A stretch of DNA of 64,000 nucleotides from Variovorax saccharolyticus (GTDB lineage Bacteria > Pseudomonadota > Gammaproteobacteria > Burkholderiales > Burkholderiaceae_C). Numbering within the stretch: position 1 is the stretch's first letter; each line of letters starts with the position of its first letter. Made by a program: the position numbers and the translations under genes. Below the pieces are notes generated by a model. That model saw only the letters and a program-made list of their open reading frames with translations. It was not told the origin of the DNA and ran no database searches. Shown here piece by piece: positions 25,935 to 34,227 of this stretch. Location: positions 248,001-312,000 of the forward strand of contig NZ_JASZYT010000003.1 of the NCBI RefSeq assembly GCF_030316765.1, read 5' to 3'.

Positions 25935-27140
25935 CTACTTCGTGGGTGCGCCGGCCTGGAACCACTTGCCGACCAGGGCGCGTTCCGCGTCCGTGATGCC
26001 GGTCGAGTTGTTCATCGGCATGATCTTGGTCACCACCACCTGCTGGTACACGGCCTGCGCATGCGCCGCGACCTGGTCGGGCGTATCGAGGCGCACGTTC
26101 TTCATCTGCACCTGGGCGCCGTGGCACATGTAGCAGCGCTGCTCCAGCACTTTCTGCACGTCGCCGAAGCTCACCTTCTGCACCGCCGCGCCGGGCGCCG
26201 GCGCCGCCGCCGGCTCGGGCTTCATCCAGACGATGGTGAGGCCCAGCACCGCGATGCCGAACAGCGCGTAGGGAATCGGATTGCCCGCGTTGCCGAGCTT
26301 GAAGCGATGGCGAACCACGAAGAACTGCCGGATCGCCGCGCCGCCGAGCATGATCAGCAGCAGCACGATCCAGTTGTACTTGTGGGTGTAGGTGAAGCTG
26401 TAGTGGTTGCTCAGCATCGCGAACAGCACCGGCAGCGTGAAGTAGGTGTTGTGCACGCTGCGCTGCTTGCCGCGCTGGCCATGCACCGGATCGACCGGCT
26501 TGCCCTCGCGCAGCGCCTGCACGTTCTTGCGCTGGCCCGGGATGATCCAGAAGAACACGTTGCCGCTCATGGTCGTGGCCATCATCGCGCCGACCAGCAG
26601 GAAGGCCGCACGGCCGGCAAACCACTGGCAGGCCAGCCAGGTAGCGAAGGCGATGAAGACGGCGATCAGCACGCCGACGATGGTGTCGCCGTGCTTGCGC
26701 CGGCCGAAGATCTGGCAGATGCCGTCGTAGACCATCCAGAAGACCACGAAGAAGGCCAGCGCGACGCCGATCGCGGCGCCGGGCTGCCAGTCCATCTTGG
26801 ACTTGTCGATCAGGTAGGTGCTGGCGTTCCACAGATAGGACATCGTGAACAGCGCGAAGCCCGTGATCCAGGTCGAGTAGCTCTCCCAGTACGACCAATG
26901 CAGGTGATCCGGCAGGCGCTTGGGCGCCAGTGCGTACTTCTGCATGTTGTAGAAGCCGCCGCCGTGCACCGCCCACTGCTCGCCGCCCACGCCCTTGTCC
27001 AGGGATTCCTGGTCCTCCGGTTTCTCGAGGCTGTTGTCCAGCATCACGAAGTAGAAGGAGGCGCCGATCCAGGCGACGGCGGTGATGACATGGACCCAGC
27101 GCAGGAGCAGGTTGGCCCAGTCGAGGTAGTAGCTTTCCAT
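25935..27140 (-). CDS. puuD: Urate hydroxylase PuuD (membrane, cytochrome c-fused)
   Basis: Membrane-bound enzyme that oxidises urate to 5-hydroxyisourate. The 401-residue protein has about eight membrane segments over residues 10-310. A C-terminal cytochrome c domain follows, with the haem site Cys336-x-x-Cys339-His340 (RCYMCHG) and a candidate axial Met in KIMPMNNST. This architecture is that of PuuD, which passes electrons to the respiratory chain instead of making hydrogen peroxide. A perfect palindrome with the core TGTATACA lies 139 bp upstream. HIU hydrolase and OHCU decarboxylase, the next two enzymes, are encoded nearby. Confidence 0.93.
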   Translation of the reverse strand: MESYYLDWANLLLRWVHVITAVAWIGASFYFVMLDNSLEKPEDQESLDKGVGGEQWAVHGGGFYNMQKYALAPKRLPDHLHWSYWESYSTWITGFALFTMSYLWNASTYLIDKSKMDWQPGAAIGVALAFFVVFWMVYDGICQIFGRRKHGDTIVGVLIAVFIAFATWLACQWFAGRAAFLLVGAMMATTMSGNVFFWIIPGQRKNVQALREGKPVDPVHGQRGKQRSVHNTYFTLPVLFAMLSNHYSFTYTHKYNWIVLLLIMLGGAAIRQFFVVRHRFKLGNAGNPIPYALFGIAVLGLTIVWMKPEPAAAPAPGAAVQKVSFGDVQKVLEQRCYMCHGAQVQMKNVRLDTPDQVAAHAQAVYQQVVVTKIMPMNNSTGITDAERALVGKWFQAGAPTK

Positions 27141-27278
27141 TTGCTCTCAACCTTGTCGGCGCATGGGGGCGCCGCGGTGTACCGGCCTGCTCACCACTGC
27201 GGGCGCTGTAAGCAGAGAAAGTGCCGCGAACGCAGACCCTGGCTGGGGTCTCGCTCCGCTGCGGCTTGTTGTGGACTG

Positions 27279-27292
27279 AAGTGTATACACTT
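27279..27292. promoter_or_regulatory. Operator palindrome upstream of puuD (site 1)
   Basis: AAGTGTATACACTT is a perfect 14-bp palindrome in the 259-bp gap upstream of puuD. Its TGTATACA core recurs at three other purine-gene promoters in this window, which fits binding by the GntR/FCD regulators encoded here. The rest of the gap shows no gene. Confidence 0.65.
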
Positions 27293-27399
27293 TTAAGGGC
27301 TGACTCGTGGGTTTTTGCATCGCCTGGCGTACTCGAAAACCCTGAGCGCCTGTCACAGGATCAGGTTCGCGCGGCAGCGCTCGGCACGGCCGGTGGCCC

Positions 27400-28212
27400 T
27401 CATGCCTGCGGGAGCGATTGCAACAACTGTGCCGCCACCGCCACGGCGATCACCTCGGGCTCCTTGCCGGTGATGCCCGGAACGCCGATCGGGCAGGTCA
27501 CGCGGTCCATTTCGGCGGCCGTGAAGCCGCGCGCCTCGAGCCGGTGCCGGAAGGTCGCCCATTTGGTCTTGCTGCCGATCAGCCCGATGTAGGGCAGGTC
27601 GTCGCGCTCGCGCAGGCGCTTGAGGCAGGCGATCACGATGTCCAGGTCTTCGGCGTGGCTGAAGCTCATGATCAGCACGCGCGAACCCGGCGCGAGCTGC
27701 GCCACCGCCTGCTGCACCGGATCGGAATGCTCGGTCTCGATCTGGGCCGGCAGGTCGGGCGGGAAGACGCCGTCGCGGCTGTCGATCCAGCGCACGGCGA
27801 ACGGCAGCGTCGACAGCAGTCGCGCCAGGGCCGCACCGACGTGGCCACCGCCGAACAGGCCCACCGGCTCCAGGTGCGCGAGCAGTTCGGCCTGCAGCGC
27901 CTTCGCATCCCCGGCATCGATCCGCCGGTAGGAGAGGAACACCACGCCGCCGCAGCACTGGCCCAGGCTCGGGCCGAGCGGATAGCGCCGCACGCCCTCG
28001 ATCGGCGGGCCGCCCGCGAGCCAGCCGCGGGCTTCGTCGGTGGCCTGGAACTCGAGCTGGCCGCCGCCGATGGTGGCCGTGAGGCCGTCGGCCCAGACCG
28101 CCATCCAGGTGCCGGCCTCGCGCGGCGCCGAGCCCTGGGTCGATTCGACGCGCACCAGCACGGCGCTTTCGCGCCGCAGCCGCGCCAGCAGTTCGTCGAC
28201 TGCGCCGCTCAT
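27400..28212 (-). CDS. xdhC: Xanthine dehydrogenase accessory protein XdhC
   Basis: Chaperone of 270 residues that loads sulfurated molybdenum cofactor into xanthine dehydrogenase. The N-terminal XdhC/CoxI domain shows GSAPREAGTWMAV and GPSLGQCCGG; the C-terminal Rossmann-like domain shows GLFGGGHVGAALARLL and ends with PIGVPGITGKEPEVIAVAVAAQLL. Unusually, no xdhA or xdhB gene adjoins it: upstream is a divergent lipoprotein gene and downstream the puuD promoter. The dehydrogenase subunits must be elsewhere. Its place between puuD and uraH still ties it to purine breakdown. Confidence 0.92.
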   Translation of the reverse strand: MSGAVDELLARLRRESAVLVRVESTQGSAPREAGTWMAVWADGLTATIGGGQLEFQATDEARGWLAGGPPIEGVRRYPLGPSLGQCCGGVVFLSYRRIDAGDAKALQAELLAHLEPVGLFGGGHVGAALARLLSTLPFAVRWIDSRDGVFPPDLPAQIETEHSDPVQQAVAQLAPGSRVLIMSFSHAEDLDIVIACLKRLRERDDLPYIGLIGSKTKWATFRHRLEARGFTAAEMDRVTCPIGVPGITGKEPEVIAVAVAAQLLQSLPQA

Positions 28213-28265
28213 GCCGGAAACCTCCGGTTGCGCCGCGCCGCGCCGGGCACGGTATAAACCCGCCG

Positions 28266-28766
28266 ATGCATTTTCAGACCACCTCGCGCCGCCTCGCCCT
28301 GGCGGCCGCCCTTCTCGCCAGCCTGTGGCTCGCCGGCTGCAGCACCGCGCCGACCGGAGCGGTTCCCGGCCAGCTCAGCAGCGCCAAGCCCGAGCCGGGC
28401 GACAACAGCCGCGGCAAGCCGCGCGCGTCGAGCGCCGCCACCGCGCGCGACTACCGCAAGGACGCCGCCCGCCATGTCTACGAGATCAACAAGGCCCGCA
28501 TCTACGGCGGCAAGCTGCCGCCGCTGCTGTATGCGGTCGGCACGCTGCAGGTCAACCTCGATGCCGACGGCAAGGTGCTGTCGATGCACTGGATGCGGGC
28601 ACCGACCCACGCGCCCGAGGTGATCGCCGAAATCGAGCGCACCGTGCTGGTGGCCGCGCCCTACCCGGCCGCCACGCGGCTCGGCAAGGTCACCTGGACC
28701 GACACCTGGTTGTGGGATGAAGGCGGTCATTTCCAGCTCGACACCTTGAGCGAAGGCCAGCTGTAG
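28266..28766 (+). CDS. TonB C-terminal-like lipoprotein
   Basis: Predicted lipoprotein of 166 residues: signal MHFQTTSRRLALAAALLASL, lipobox LAGC with Cys25. The second half (LYAVGTLQVNLDADGKVLSM, then APEVIAEIERTVLVAAPYP) has the strand pattern of a TonB C-terminal domain, but there is no N-terminal membrane anchor or proline-rich spacer as in a true TonB. The role is unknown. It diverges from xdhC across 53 bp and converges on uraH with one base between the stops, so it may be a bystander in the purine cluster. Confidence 0.65.
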   Translation: MHFQTTSRRLALAAALLASLWLAGCSTAPTGAVPGQLSSAKPEPGDNSRGKPRASSAATARDYRKDAARHVYEINKARIYGGKLPPLLYAVGTLQVNLDADGKVLSMHWMRAPTHAPEVIAEIERTVLVAAPYPAATRLGKVTWTDTWLWDEGGHFQLDTLSEGQL

Positions 28767-28767
28767 G

Positions 28768-29130
28768 TCATGAGCCCCGGTAGGTCGAATAGGACCACGG
28801 ACTCACCAGCAGCGGCACGTGGTAATGCTGGTCGGTGTGGGCGACACCGAAGTCCAGCGCCACGCGATTGAGGAAATTCGGCTCGGGCAGGGTCACGCCG
28901 CGGGCCTTGAAGTAGCCGGCGACATCGAACACCAGCCGGTAGGTGCCGGTCTTGAGCGTGCTGTTGTCGTAGAGCGGCCCGTCGCTGCGGCCGTCGGCGT
29001 TCAGCGCGAAGCGCCGCACCAGCGTGGCGGGGGCGTCCTCGGCGGTGCCGTCGGTGGTGAACAGCGCGACCTCCATGCCGGCGGCCGGGCAGCCATGCAT
29101 CGTGTCCAGTACGTGAGTGCTCAGGCCCAT
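28768..29130 (-). CDS. uraH: 5-hydroxyisourate hydrolase (transthyretin-like)
   Basis: Enzyme of 120 residues that hydrolyses 5-hydroxyisourate to OHCU, the second step after urate oxidation. It has the family's marks: LSTHVLDTMHGCPA at the start with the catalytic His, an internal RSDGPL, and the invariant C-terminal YRGS. GGAGAAG precedes ATG 29130. It diverges from a GntR gene, and the TGTATACA site 2 lies between them, 46 bp upstream of its start. Confidence 0.95.
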   Translation of the reverse strand: MGLSTHVLDTMHGCPAAGMEVALFTTDGTAEDAPATLVRRFALNADGRSDGPLYDNSTLKTGTYRLVFDVAGYFKARGVTLPEPNFLNRVALDFGVAHTDQHYHVPLLVSPWSYSTYRGS

Positions 29131-29173
29131 CGATCTTCTCCTTGAAGTGCATTCGGGAAATTACGGTCGACAA

Positions 29174-29187
29174 AAGTGTATACAGTT
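29174..29187. promoter_or_regulatory. Operator palindrome between uraH and gntR (site 2)
   Basis: AAGTGTATACAGTT has the same TGTATACA core as the puuD, NCS1 and NCS2 sites, with one outer mismatch in its symmetry. It lies between the divergent uraH and gntR genes, where a bound regulator could control both and its own synthesis. It also contains the GTG of an upstream reading-frame start, which is therefore rejected as translation start. Confidence 0.65.
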
Positions 29188-29205
29188 ATCGGCTTTGGGT
29201 CTATC

Positions 29206-29880
29206 ATGAAAAACATGGACTCGACCACCACCCGCGCGATCGTCGACGCACTCACCAAGGCCATTGTGGAGCACCGGCTGCAGCCCGGCAGCAAGCTGGC
29301 CGAGCAGAAGCTGGCCGACCACTTCGGCGTCTCGCGCACGCTGGTGCGGCAGGCGCTGTTCCAGCTGTCGCAGAACAAGCTGATCCGGCTCGAACCCGCG
29401 CGCGGGGCCTTCGTGGCGGCGCCCGCGGTCGACGAGGCCCGGCAGGTGTTCGCGGTGCGCCGCATGCTCGAGGCCGAGATGACGCGGGCCTTCGTGCGCA
29501 GCGTCACGCCGGCCAAGATCAAGGCGCTCAAGGAGCACGTGGCCCTCGAGAAGGCCGCGGTGTCGGGCGAGGACGTCTCGGGCCGCACCGAGCTGCTCGG
29601 CGACTTCCACGTGCGCATGGCCGAGCTCATGGGCAACACGGTGCTGGCGCAGATCCTCGGCGAGCTGATCTCGCGCTGCGCGCTGATCACGCTGATGTAC
29701 CAGAGCGCCACCGCGGCCGAGCACTCGAACGACGAGCACGCCGACATCGTCAAGGCCCTGGCCGCCAAGGACGAGGAGCGCGCCGTACGCCTCATGACCG
29801 AGCACCTCGAGCACGTCGAGGCCAATCTCACCTTCGACCGCAAGGTTCCCACACACGACATCACACTGGCACTGGCCTGA
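29206..29880 (+). CDS. GntR/FCD regulator of purine catabolism
   Basis: Regulator of 224 residues from ATG 29206 (MKNMDSTTTR). The N-terminal winged helix contains GSKLAEQKLADHFGVSRTLVRQAL. The FCD domain keeps the metal-ligand histidines, visible in LLGDFHVRMAELMGN, HADIVKAL and EHLEHVEAN. It is clearly paralogous to the second regulator at 42470. It begins a rightward unit with puuE, the uraD-allC fusion and an M20 enzyme. The TGTATACA palindrome lies just upstream, so it probably represses this operon and uraH, responding to an intermediate such as allantoin or urate (inference). Confidence 0.88.
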   Translation: MKNMDSTTTRAIVDALTKAIVEHRLQPGSKLAEQKLADHFGVSRTLVRQALFQLSQNKLIRLEPARGAFVAAPAVDEARQVFAVRRMLEAEMTRAFVRSVTPAKIKALKEHVALEKAAVSGEDVSGRTELLGDFHVRMAELMGNTVLAQILGELISRCALITLMYQSATAAEHSNDEHADIVKALAAKDEERAVRLMTEHLEHVEANLTFDRKVPTHDITLALA

Positions 29881-29886
29881 CGATCC

Positions 29887-30834
29887 ATGACCTACGACAC
29901 GACCCTGCCCTATCCGCGCGACCTCGCCGGCTACGGCCGCAATCCGCCGCATGCGCAATGGCCGGGCCGCGCCCGCATCGCGGTCCAGTTCGTCCTCAAC
30001 TACGAGGAAGGCGGAGAGAACTGCGTGCTGCACGGCGATGCCGGCAGCGAGCAGTTCCTGTCGGAGATGTTCAATCCCGCGAGCTTTCCCGAGCGCCACA
30101 TCAGCATGGAAGGGATCTACGAATACGGCTCGCGCGCCGGCGTCTGGCGCATCCTGCGCGAGTTCGAGAAGCGCGGCCTGCCGCTGACCGTGTTCGGCGT
30201 CGGCATGGCGCTCGAGCGCTATCCCGAACTGACCGCGGCCTTCAAGGAACTGGGCCACGAGATCGCCTGCCACGGCTGGCGCTGGATCCACTACCAGGGC
30301 ATCGACGAGGCCACCGAGCGCGAGCACATGCGCCTGGGCATGGCGGCCATCGAGAAGCTCACCGGCGAGCGCGCGCTCGGCTGGTACACCGGCCGCGACA
30401 GCCCGCGCACCCGGCGCCTGGTGGCCGACTACGGCGGCTTCGAATACGACAGCGACTACTACGGCGACGACCTGCCTTTCTGGATGAAGGTGCAGAAGAC
30501 CGACGGCCAGGTCGTGCCGCAGCTCATCGTGCCCTACACCCTCGACTGCAACGACATGCGCTTCGCCCTGCCGCAGGGCTACTCGCATGCCGACCCCTTC
30601 TTCCAGTACATGAAGGACAGCTTCGACGCCCTCTACGCCGAAGGCGACGAGGCGCCGAAGATGATGAGCATCGGCATGCACTGCCGCTTGCTCGGCCGCC
30701 CCGGCCGCATCGTTGCGCTGCAGCGATTCCTCGATCACATCGCCACCCACGACCGGGTCTGGGTCTGCACCCGGCTCGACATCGCCCGGCACTGGAAGGC
30801 GACGCATCCCTACGCCGCCCCGCAAGGAGACTGA
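29887..30834 (+). CDS. puuE: Allantoinase, polysaccharide-deacetylase type (PuuE)
   Basis: Cofactor-poor allantoinase of 315 residues that opens allantoin to allantoate. It belongs to the NodB/polysaccharide-deacetylase fold and is unrelated to AllB. Characteristic stretches are VQFVLNYEEGGENCVLHGD near the start, HEIACHGWRWIHYQ in the middle and GYSHADPFFQYMKDSFDALY later. It follows the GntR stop by 6 bp and its stop lies just before the fused uraD-allC start. Because this is the PuuE type, it acts on (S)-allantoin made by UraD. Confidence 0.93.
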   Translation: MTYDTTLPYPRDLAGYGRNPPHAQWPGRARIAVQFVLNYEEGGENCVLHGDAGSEQFLSEMFNPASFPERHISMEGIYEYGSRAGVWRILREFEKRGLPLTVFGVGMALERYPELTAAFKELGHEIACHGWRWIHYQGIDEATEREHMRLGMAAIEKLTGERALGWYTGRDSPRTRRLVADYGGFEYDSDYYGDDLPFWMKVQKTDGQVVPQLIVPYTLDCNDMRFALPQGYSHADPFFQYMKDSFDALYAEGDEAPKMMSIGMHCRLLGRPGRIVALQRFLDHIATHDRVWVCTRLDIARHWKATHPYAAPQGD

Positions 30835-30835
30835 C

Positions 30836-32614
30836 ATGCCCCTCACCATCGATCAACTCAACGCGGCCACGGCCGATGAAGCCGTCGCCCTGCTCGACGG
30901 CGTCTACGAGCATTCGCCGTGGATCGCCGCGCGCGCACTGGTGTCGCGTCCGTTCCGCTCGCTGGCGCACCTGAAGCACGCGCTGGTGCAGGCCGTGGCC
31001 CATGCCTCGCGCGAAGAGCAGCTCGGCCTGATCCGCGCCCACCCGGAACTCGCGGGCAAGGCGATGGTCAGCAAGAGCCTCACGGCCGAGTCGACCAACG
31101 AGCAGAACAAGGCCGGCCTGACCGACTGCACGCCGGAAGAGTTCGCGAAGATCCAGCAGCTCAACGCCGACTACAACGCCAAGTTCGGCTTCCCGTTCAT
31201 CCTCGCGGTGCGCGGTCCGCGCGGCACCGGTCTCTCCAAGCGCGAGATCATCGACACCTTCGAGCGCCGGCTGCATCACCATCCCGACTTCGAGCTCGGC
31301 GAGGCGCTGCGCAACATCCATCGCATCGCCGAGATCCGCCTGAACGACAAGTTCGAGGCCACGCCGGAGCTCGGCAACGTGGTCTGGGACTGGCAGGAGA
31401 AGCTGGCGGTCCATACCGACCCGGGCTATGCCGAGAAGGGCCAGCTCACGGTCACCTACCTCACCGATGCGCACCGCGCCTGCGCGGCGCAGATCGCCGA
31501 CGACATGCGCGAGGCCGGCTTCGACAGCGTGCAGATCGATGCCGTCGGCAACGTGGTCGGACGCTACGAAGGCGTCACGCCCGGCGCCCGGACCCTGCTC
31601 ACGGGCTCGCACTACGACACCGTGCGCAACGGCGGCAAGTACGACGGCCGGCTCGGCATCTTCGTTCCGATGGCCTGCGTGCGCGAACTCAAGCGGCAGA
31701 ACCGCCGCCTGCCTTTCGCCTTCGAAGTCGTCGGCTTCGCCGAGGAGGAAGGCCAGCGCTACAAGGCGACTTTTCTCGGTTCGGGGGCCCTCATCGGCCA
31801 CTTCGACCGCAACTGGCTCGACCAGAAGGACGCCGACGGCATCTCCATGCGCGAGGCGCGGGCGAACGCCGGCCTGAAGGAAGAGGAGATTGCCGCGATC
31901 CAGCGCGATCCGGCACGCTATCTCGGCTTCGTCGAAGTCCACATCGAGCAGGGGCCGGTGCTCAACGAGCTGGACCTGCCCCTGGGCATCGTCACCTCCA
32001 TCAACGGCGGCGTTCGCTACGTGGGCGAAGTGACCGGCATGGCCAGCCACGCCGGCACGACGCCCATGAACCGGCGCCGCGACGCTGCGGCCGCGGTGGC
32101 CGAGCTGATCCTGTTCGCCGAGCAGCGCGCCGCCAAGGACGGCGATTCGGTCGCCACCGTCGGCATGCTCGAAGTACCCGCCGGCTCGATCAACGTGGTG
32201 CCGGGGCATTGCAAGTTCAGCCTCGACATCCGTGCGCCCAACGACCCGCAGCGCGACGCCGTGGTGCGCGACGTGCTGGCTGCGCTGAAGGAGATCACCG
32301 ATCGCCGCGGCGTGCGCTACACGATCGAGGAAGCCATGCGCGCCGCGGCTGCGCCGAGCGCACCCGAATGGCAGCAGCGCTGGGAGAAGGCGGTCGACGC
32401 GCTCGGCGTGCCGCTGTTCCGCATGCCCAGCGGCGCCGGCCACGACGCGATGAAACTGCACGAGGTGATGCCGCAGGCCATGCTCTTCGTACGCGGAATC
32501 AACTCCGGCATCAGCCACAACCCGCTCGAATCGAGCACCAACGACGACATGCAGCTGGCCGTGCAGGCCTTCCGGCTGCTGCTCGACAACCTGGCCGCAG
32601 AAGCGGCCCACTGA
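30836..32614 (+). CDS. uraD-allC: Fused OHCU decarboxylase - allantoate amidohydrolase
   Basis: Bifunctional protein of 592 residues. Residues 1-165 are OHCU decarboxylase (UraD), with the catalytic His69 in HPELAG, making (S)-allantoin. Residues about 180-592 are an M20-type allantoate amidohydrolase (AllC/HpxK-like), with metal ligands in GSHYDTVRNGGKYDG (His259, Asp270), FAEEEGQRY (Glu304/305) and HIEQ (His369). ATG 30836 follows the puuE stop by one base and GGAGAC precedes it. The fusion brackets the PuuE step: UraD makes allantoin and AllC uses allantoate. There is no frameshift or stop at the joint, so it is a true single gene. Confidence 0.93.
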   Translation: MPLTIDQLNAATADEAVALLDGVYEHSPWIAARALVSRPFRSLAHLKHALVQAVAHASREEQLGLIRAHPELAGKAMVSKSLTAESTNEQNKAGLTDCTPEEFAKIQQLNADYNAKFGFPFILAVRGPRGTGLSKREIIDTFERRLHHHPDFELGEALRNIHRIAEIRLNDKFEATPELGNVVWDWQEKLAVHTDPGYAEKGQLTVTYLTDAHRACAAQIADDMREAGFDSVQIDAVGNVVGRYEGVTPGARTLLTGSHYDTVRNGGKYDGRLGIFVPMACVRELKRQNRRLPFAFEVVGFAEEEGQRYKATFLGSGALIGHFDRNWLDQKDADGISMREARANAGLKEEEIAAIQRDPARYLGFVEVHIEQGPVLNELDLPLGIVTSINGGVRYVGEVTGMASHAGTTPMNRRRDAAAAVAELILFAEQRAAKDGDSVATVGMLEVPAGSINVVPGHCKFSLDIRAPNDPQRDAVVRDVLAALKEITDRRGVRYTIEEAMRAAAAPSAPEWQQRWEKAVDALGVPLFRMPSGAGHDAMKLHEVMPQAMLFVRGINSGISHNPLESSTNDDMQLAVQAFRLLLDNLAAEAAH

Positions 32615-32615
32615 C

Positions 32616-33842
32616 ATGACCGACTACACCAAACTCGACGCCTGGATCGACGCCCACTTCGACGAGGAAGTGCGCTTCCTGCAGGAACTGGTGCGCGTAC
32701 CCACCGACACCCCGCCCGGCAACAACGCGCCGCATGCCGAACGCACGGCCGAGCTGATCCAGGCCTTCGGCTTCGAAGCCGAGAAGCACGCGGTGCCCGA
32801 ACAGCAAGTGAAGGACTACGGCCTCGAATCGATCACCAACCTGATCGTTCGCCGCCAGTACGGCAGCGGCGGCCGAACCGTCGCTCTCAACGCGCACGGC
32901 GACGTCGTTCCGCCCGGAGAAGGCTGGAGCCACGACCCCTACGGCGGCGAGATCGACGGCGGCAGCCTCTACGGCCGCGCCGCGGCAGTCAGCAAGAGCG
33001 ACTTCGCGAGCTTCACCTTCGCGGTGCGTGCGCTCGAAGCGGTCGCCAAACCAGCCAAGGGCAGCGTCGAGCTGCACTTCACCTACGACGAGGAGTTCGG
33101 CGGCATCCTGGGCCCGGGCTGGCTGCTCGACAAGGGCCTCACCAAACCCGACCTGATGATCGCGGCCGGCTTCAGCTACGAGGTCGTCACGGCGCACAAC
33201 GGCTGCCTGCAGATGGAAGTCACGGTGCACGGCAAGATGGCGCACGCGGCGATTCCGACCACCGGCGTCGATGCGCTGCAGGGCGCGGTGCGCATCCTGA
33301 ACGCGCTCTATGCGCAGAACCTGCGCTACCAGCAAGTGAGCTCGAAGGTCGAAGGCATCACGCATCCGTACCTCAACGTCGGCCGCATCGAGGGCGGCAC
33401 CAACACCAACGTGGTGCCCGGCAAGGTGGTCTTCAAGCTCGACCGCCGCATGATTCCCGAAGAGAACCCGGTCGAGGTCGAGGCCGACATCCGCAAGGTG
33501 ATCGCCGATGCCGCGGCCGGGATGGCCGGCATCACGGTCGACATCAAGCGCATGCTGCTGGCCAACTCGATGAAGCCGCTGGCCGGCAACAAGCCGCTGG
33601 TCGATGCGATCCAGAAGCATGGCCAGGAACTGTTCGGCGAGCCGATCAAGGCCATGGGCACGCCGCTCTACACCGACGTGCGGCTGTACGGCGAGGCCGG
33701 CATCCCCGGCGTGATCTACGGCGCCGGCCCGCGCACCGTGCTGGAGTCCCATGCCAAGCGCAACGACGAGCGCGTGCTGCTCGAAGACCTGCGGCGCGCC
33801 ACCAAGGTGATTGCACGCACGCTGAGCGATTTGCTCTCGTGA
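32616..33842 (+). CDS. M20-family amidohydrolase (ArgE/DapE-like) with altered metal motif
   Basis: Protein of 408 residues resembling ArgE/DapE deacylases, starting one base after the uraD-allC stop and ending the operon. His94 (NAHGDVVP), the catalytic pair Glu159-Glu160 (TYDEE) and a late His in ESHAKRNDERV are kept. Two usual ligands differ: the bridging Asp of GRGxxDMKG is replaced in GRAAAVSKSD (Val125, with Asp129 four residues on), and the Glu of GEP is replaced in AAGFSYE (Phe186, with Glu189 near). It may be a distinct subfamily, for example acting on a ureido compound after allantoate. It could also be a poorly active relative. Confidence 0.82.
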   Translation: MTDYTKLDAWIDAHFDEEVRFLQELVRVPTDTPPGNNAPHAERTAELIQAFGFEAEKHAVPEQQVKDYGLESITNLIVRRQYGSGGRTVALNAHGDVVPPGEGWSHDPYGGEIDGGSLYGRAAAVSKSDFASFTFAVRALEAVAKPAKGSVELHFTYDEEFGGILGPGWLLDKGLTKPDLMIAAGFSYEVVTAHNGCLQMEVTVHGKMAHAAIPTTGVDALQGAVRILNALYAQNLRYQQVSSKVEGITHPYLNVGRIEGGTNTNVVPGKVVFKLDRRMIPEENPVEVEADIRKVIADAAAGMAGITVDIKRMLLANSMKPLAGNKPLVDAIQKHGQELFGEPIKAMGTPLYTDVRLYGEAGIPGVIYGAGPRTVLESHAKRNDERVLLEDLRRATKVIARTLSDLLS

Positions 33843-33850
33843 GACCTTGC

Positions 33851-33892
33851 GGGACAGACCAACAAACTGCGCAGCAGTTTTTGCTCTGTCCC
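33851..33892 (+). terminator. Nested hairpin terminator after the puuE operon
   Basis: An inner stem AAACTGC/GCAGTTT (33864-33870 and 33874-33880) with a 3-base loop is followed by more T residues. An outer stem GGGACAGA/TCTGTCCC (33851-33858 and 33885-33892) encloses it. It lies 9 bp after the M20 stop and is the best intrinsic terminator in this window. Confidence 0.7.
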
Positions 33893-34227
33893 CAACTGAT
33901 CAGAAAGGCACCTGACCAGATATCGGCAAGAACCATGAGGCCATTGGTTGAGCCCCACCCCCTCGGCCGATACACTCGACCCATGCACGCCCCCCGCCTC
34001 TTCCAGAACCACGCTGCCCTCGCAGTCCTGCCGACCGCGGCGGACCTCGCACGGGCGTCGTTCTCGGCAAGCACGGCAGGCCTGCAGCCGACGCCCGCAC
34101 ATTCCTAAGCCCGGCGATCCGCTTCTCTCCCTTGTAGCGCAACCATCGACCGCCGGGCACCAGCCTCGCGCGGTAGCGGTCCTTGCTCGTCGGTTCGGGC
34201 GGCCGCATTCGACTGGAGTGCGTTTCC
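33893..34227. other. Intergenic stretch with a possible gene remnant
   Basis: The 335 bases between the terminator and the rnk-like gene hold no convincing gene. A 41-codon frame at 33983-34108 starts MHAPRLFQNHAALAVLP behind a GATACACT box that looks like a promoter, and stops early. It may be a truncated gene start or chance. The rest is ordinary GC-rich sequence. Confidence 0.3.

Noticed and set aside
29176..29205. GTG 29176 as start of the GntR regulator
   Set aside because: The codon lies inside the TGTATACA operator and adds a leader absent from the family; ATG 29206 is better.
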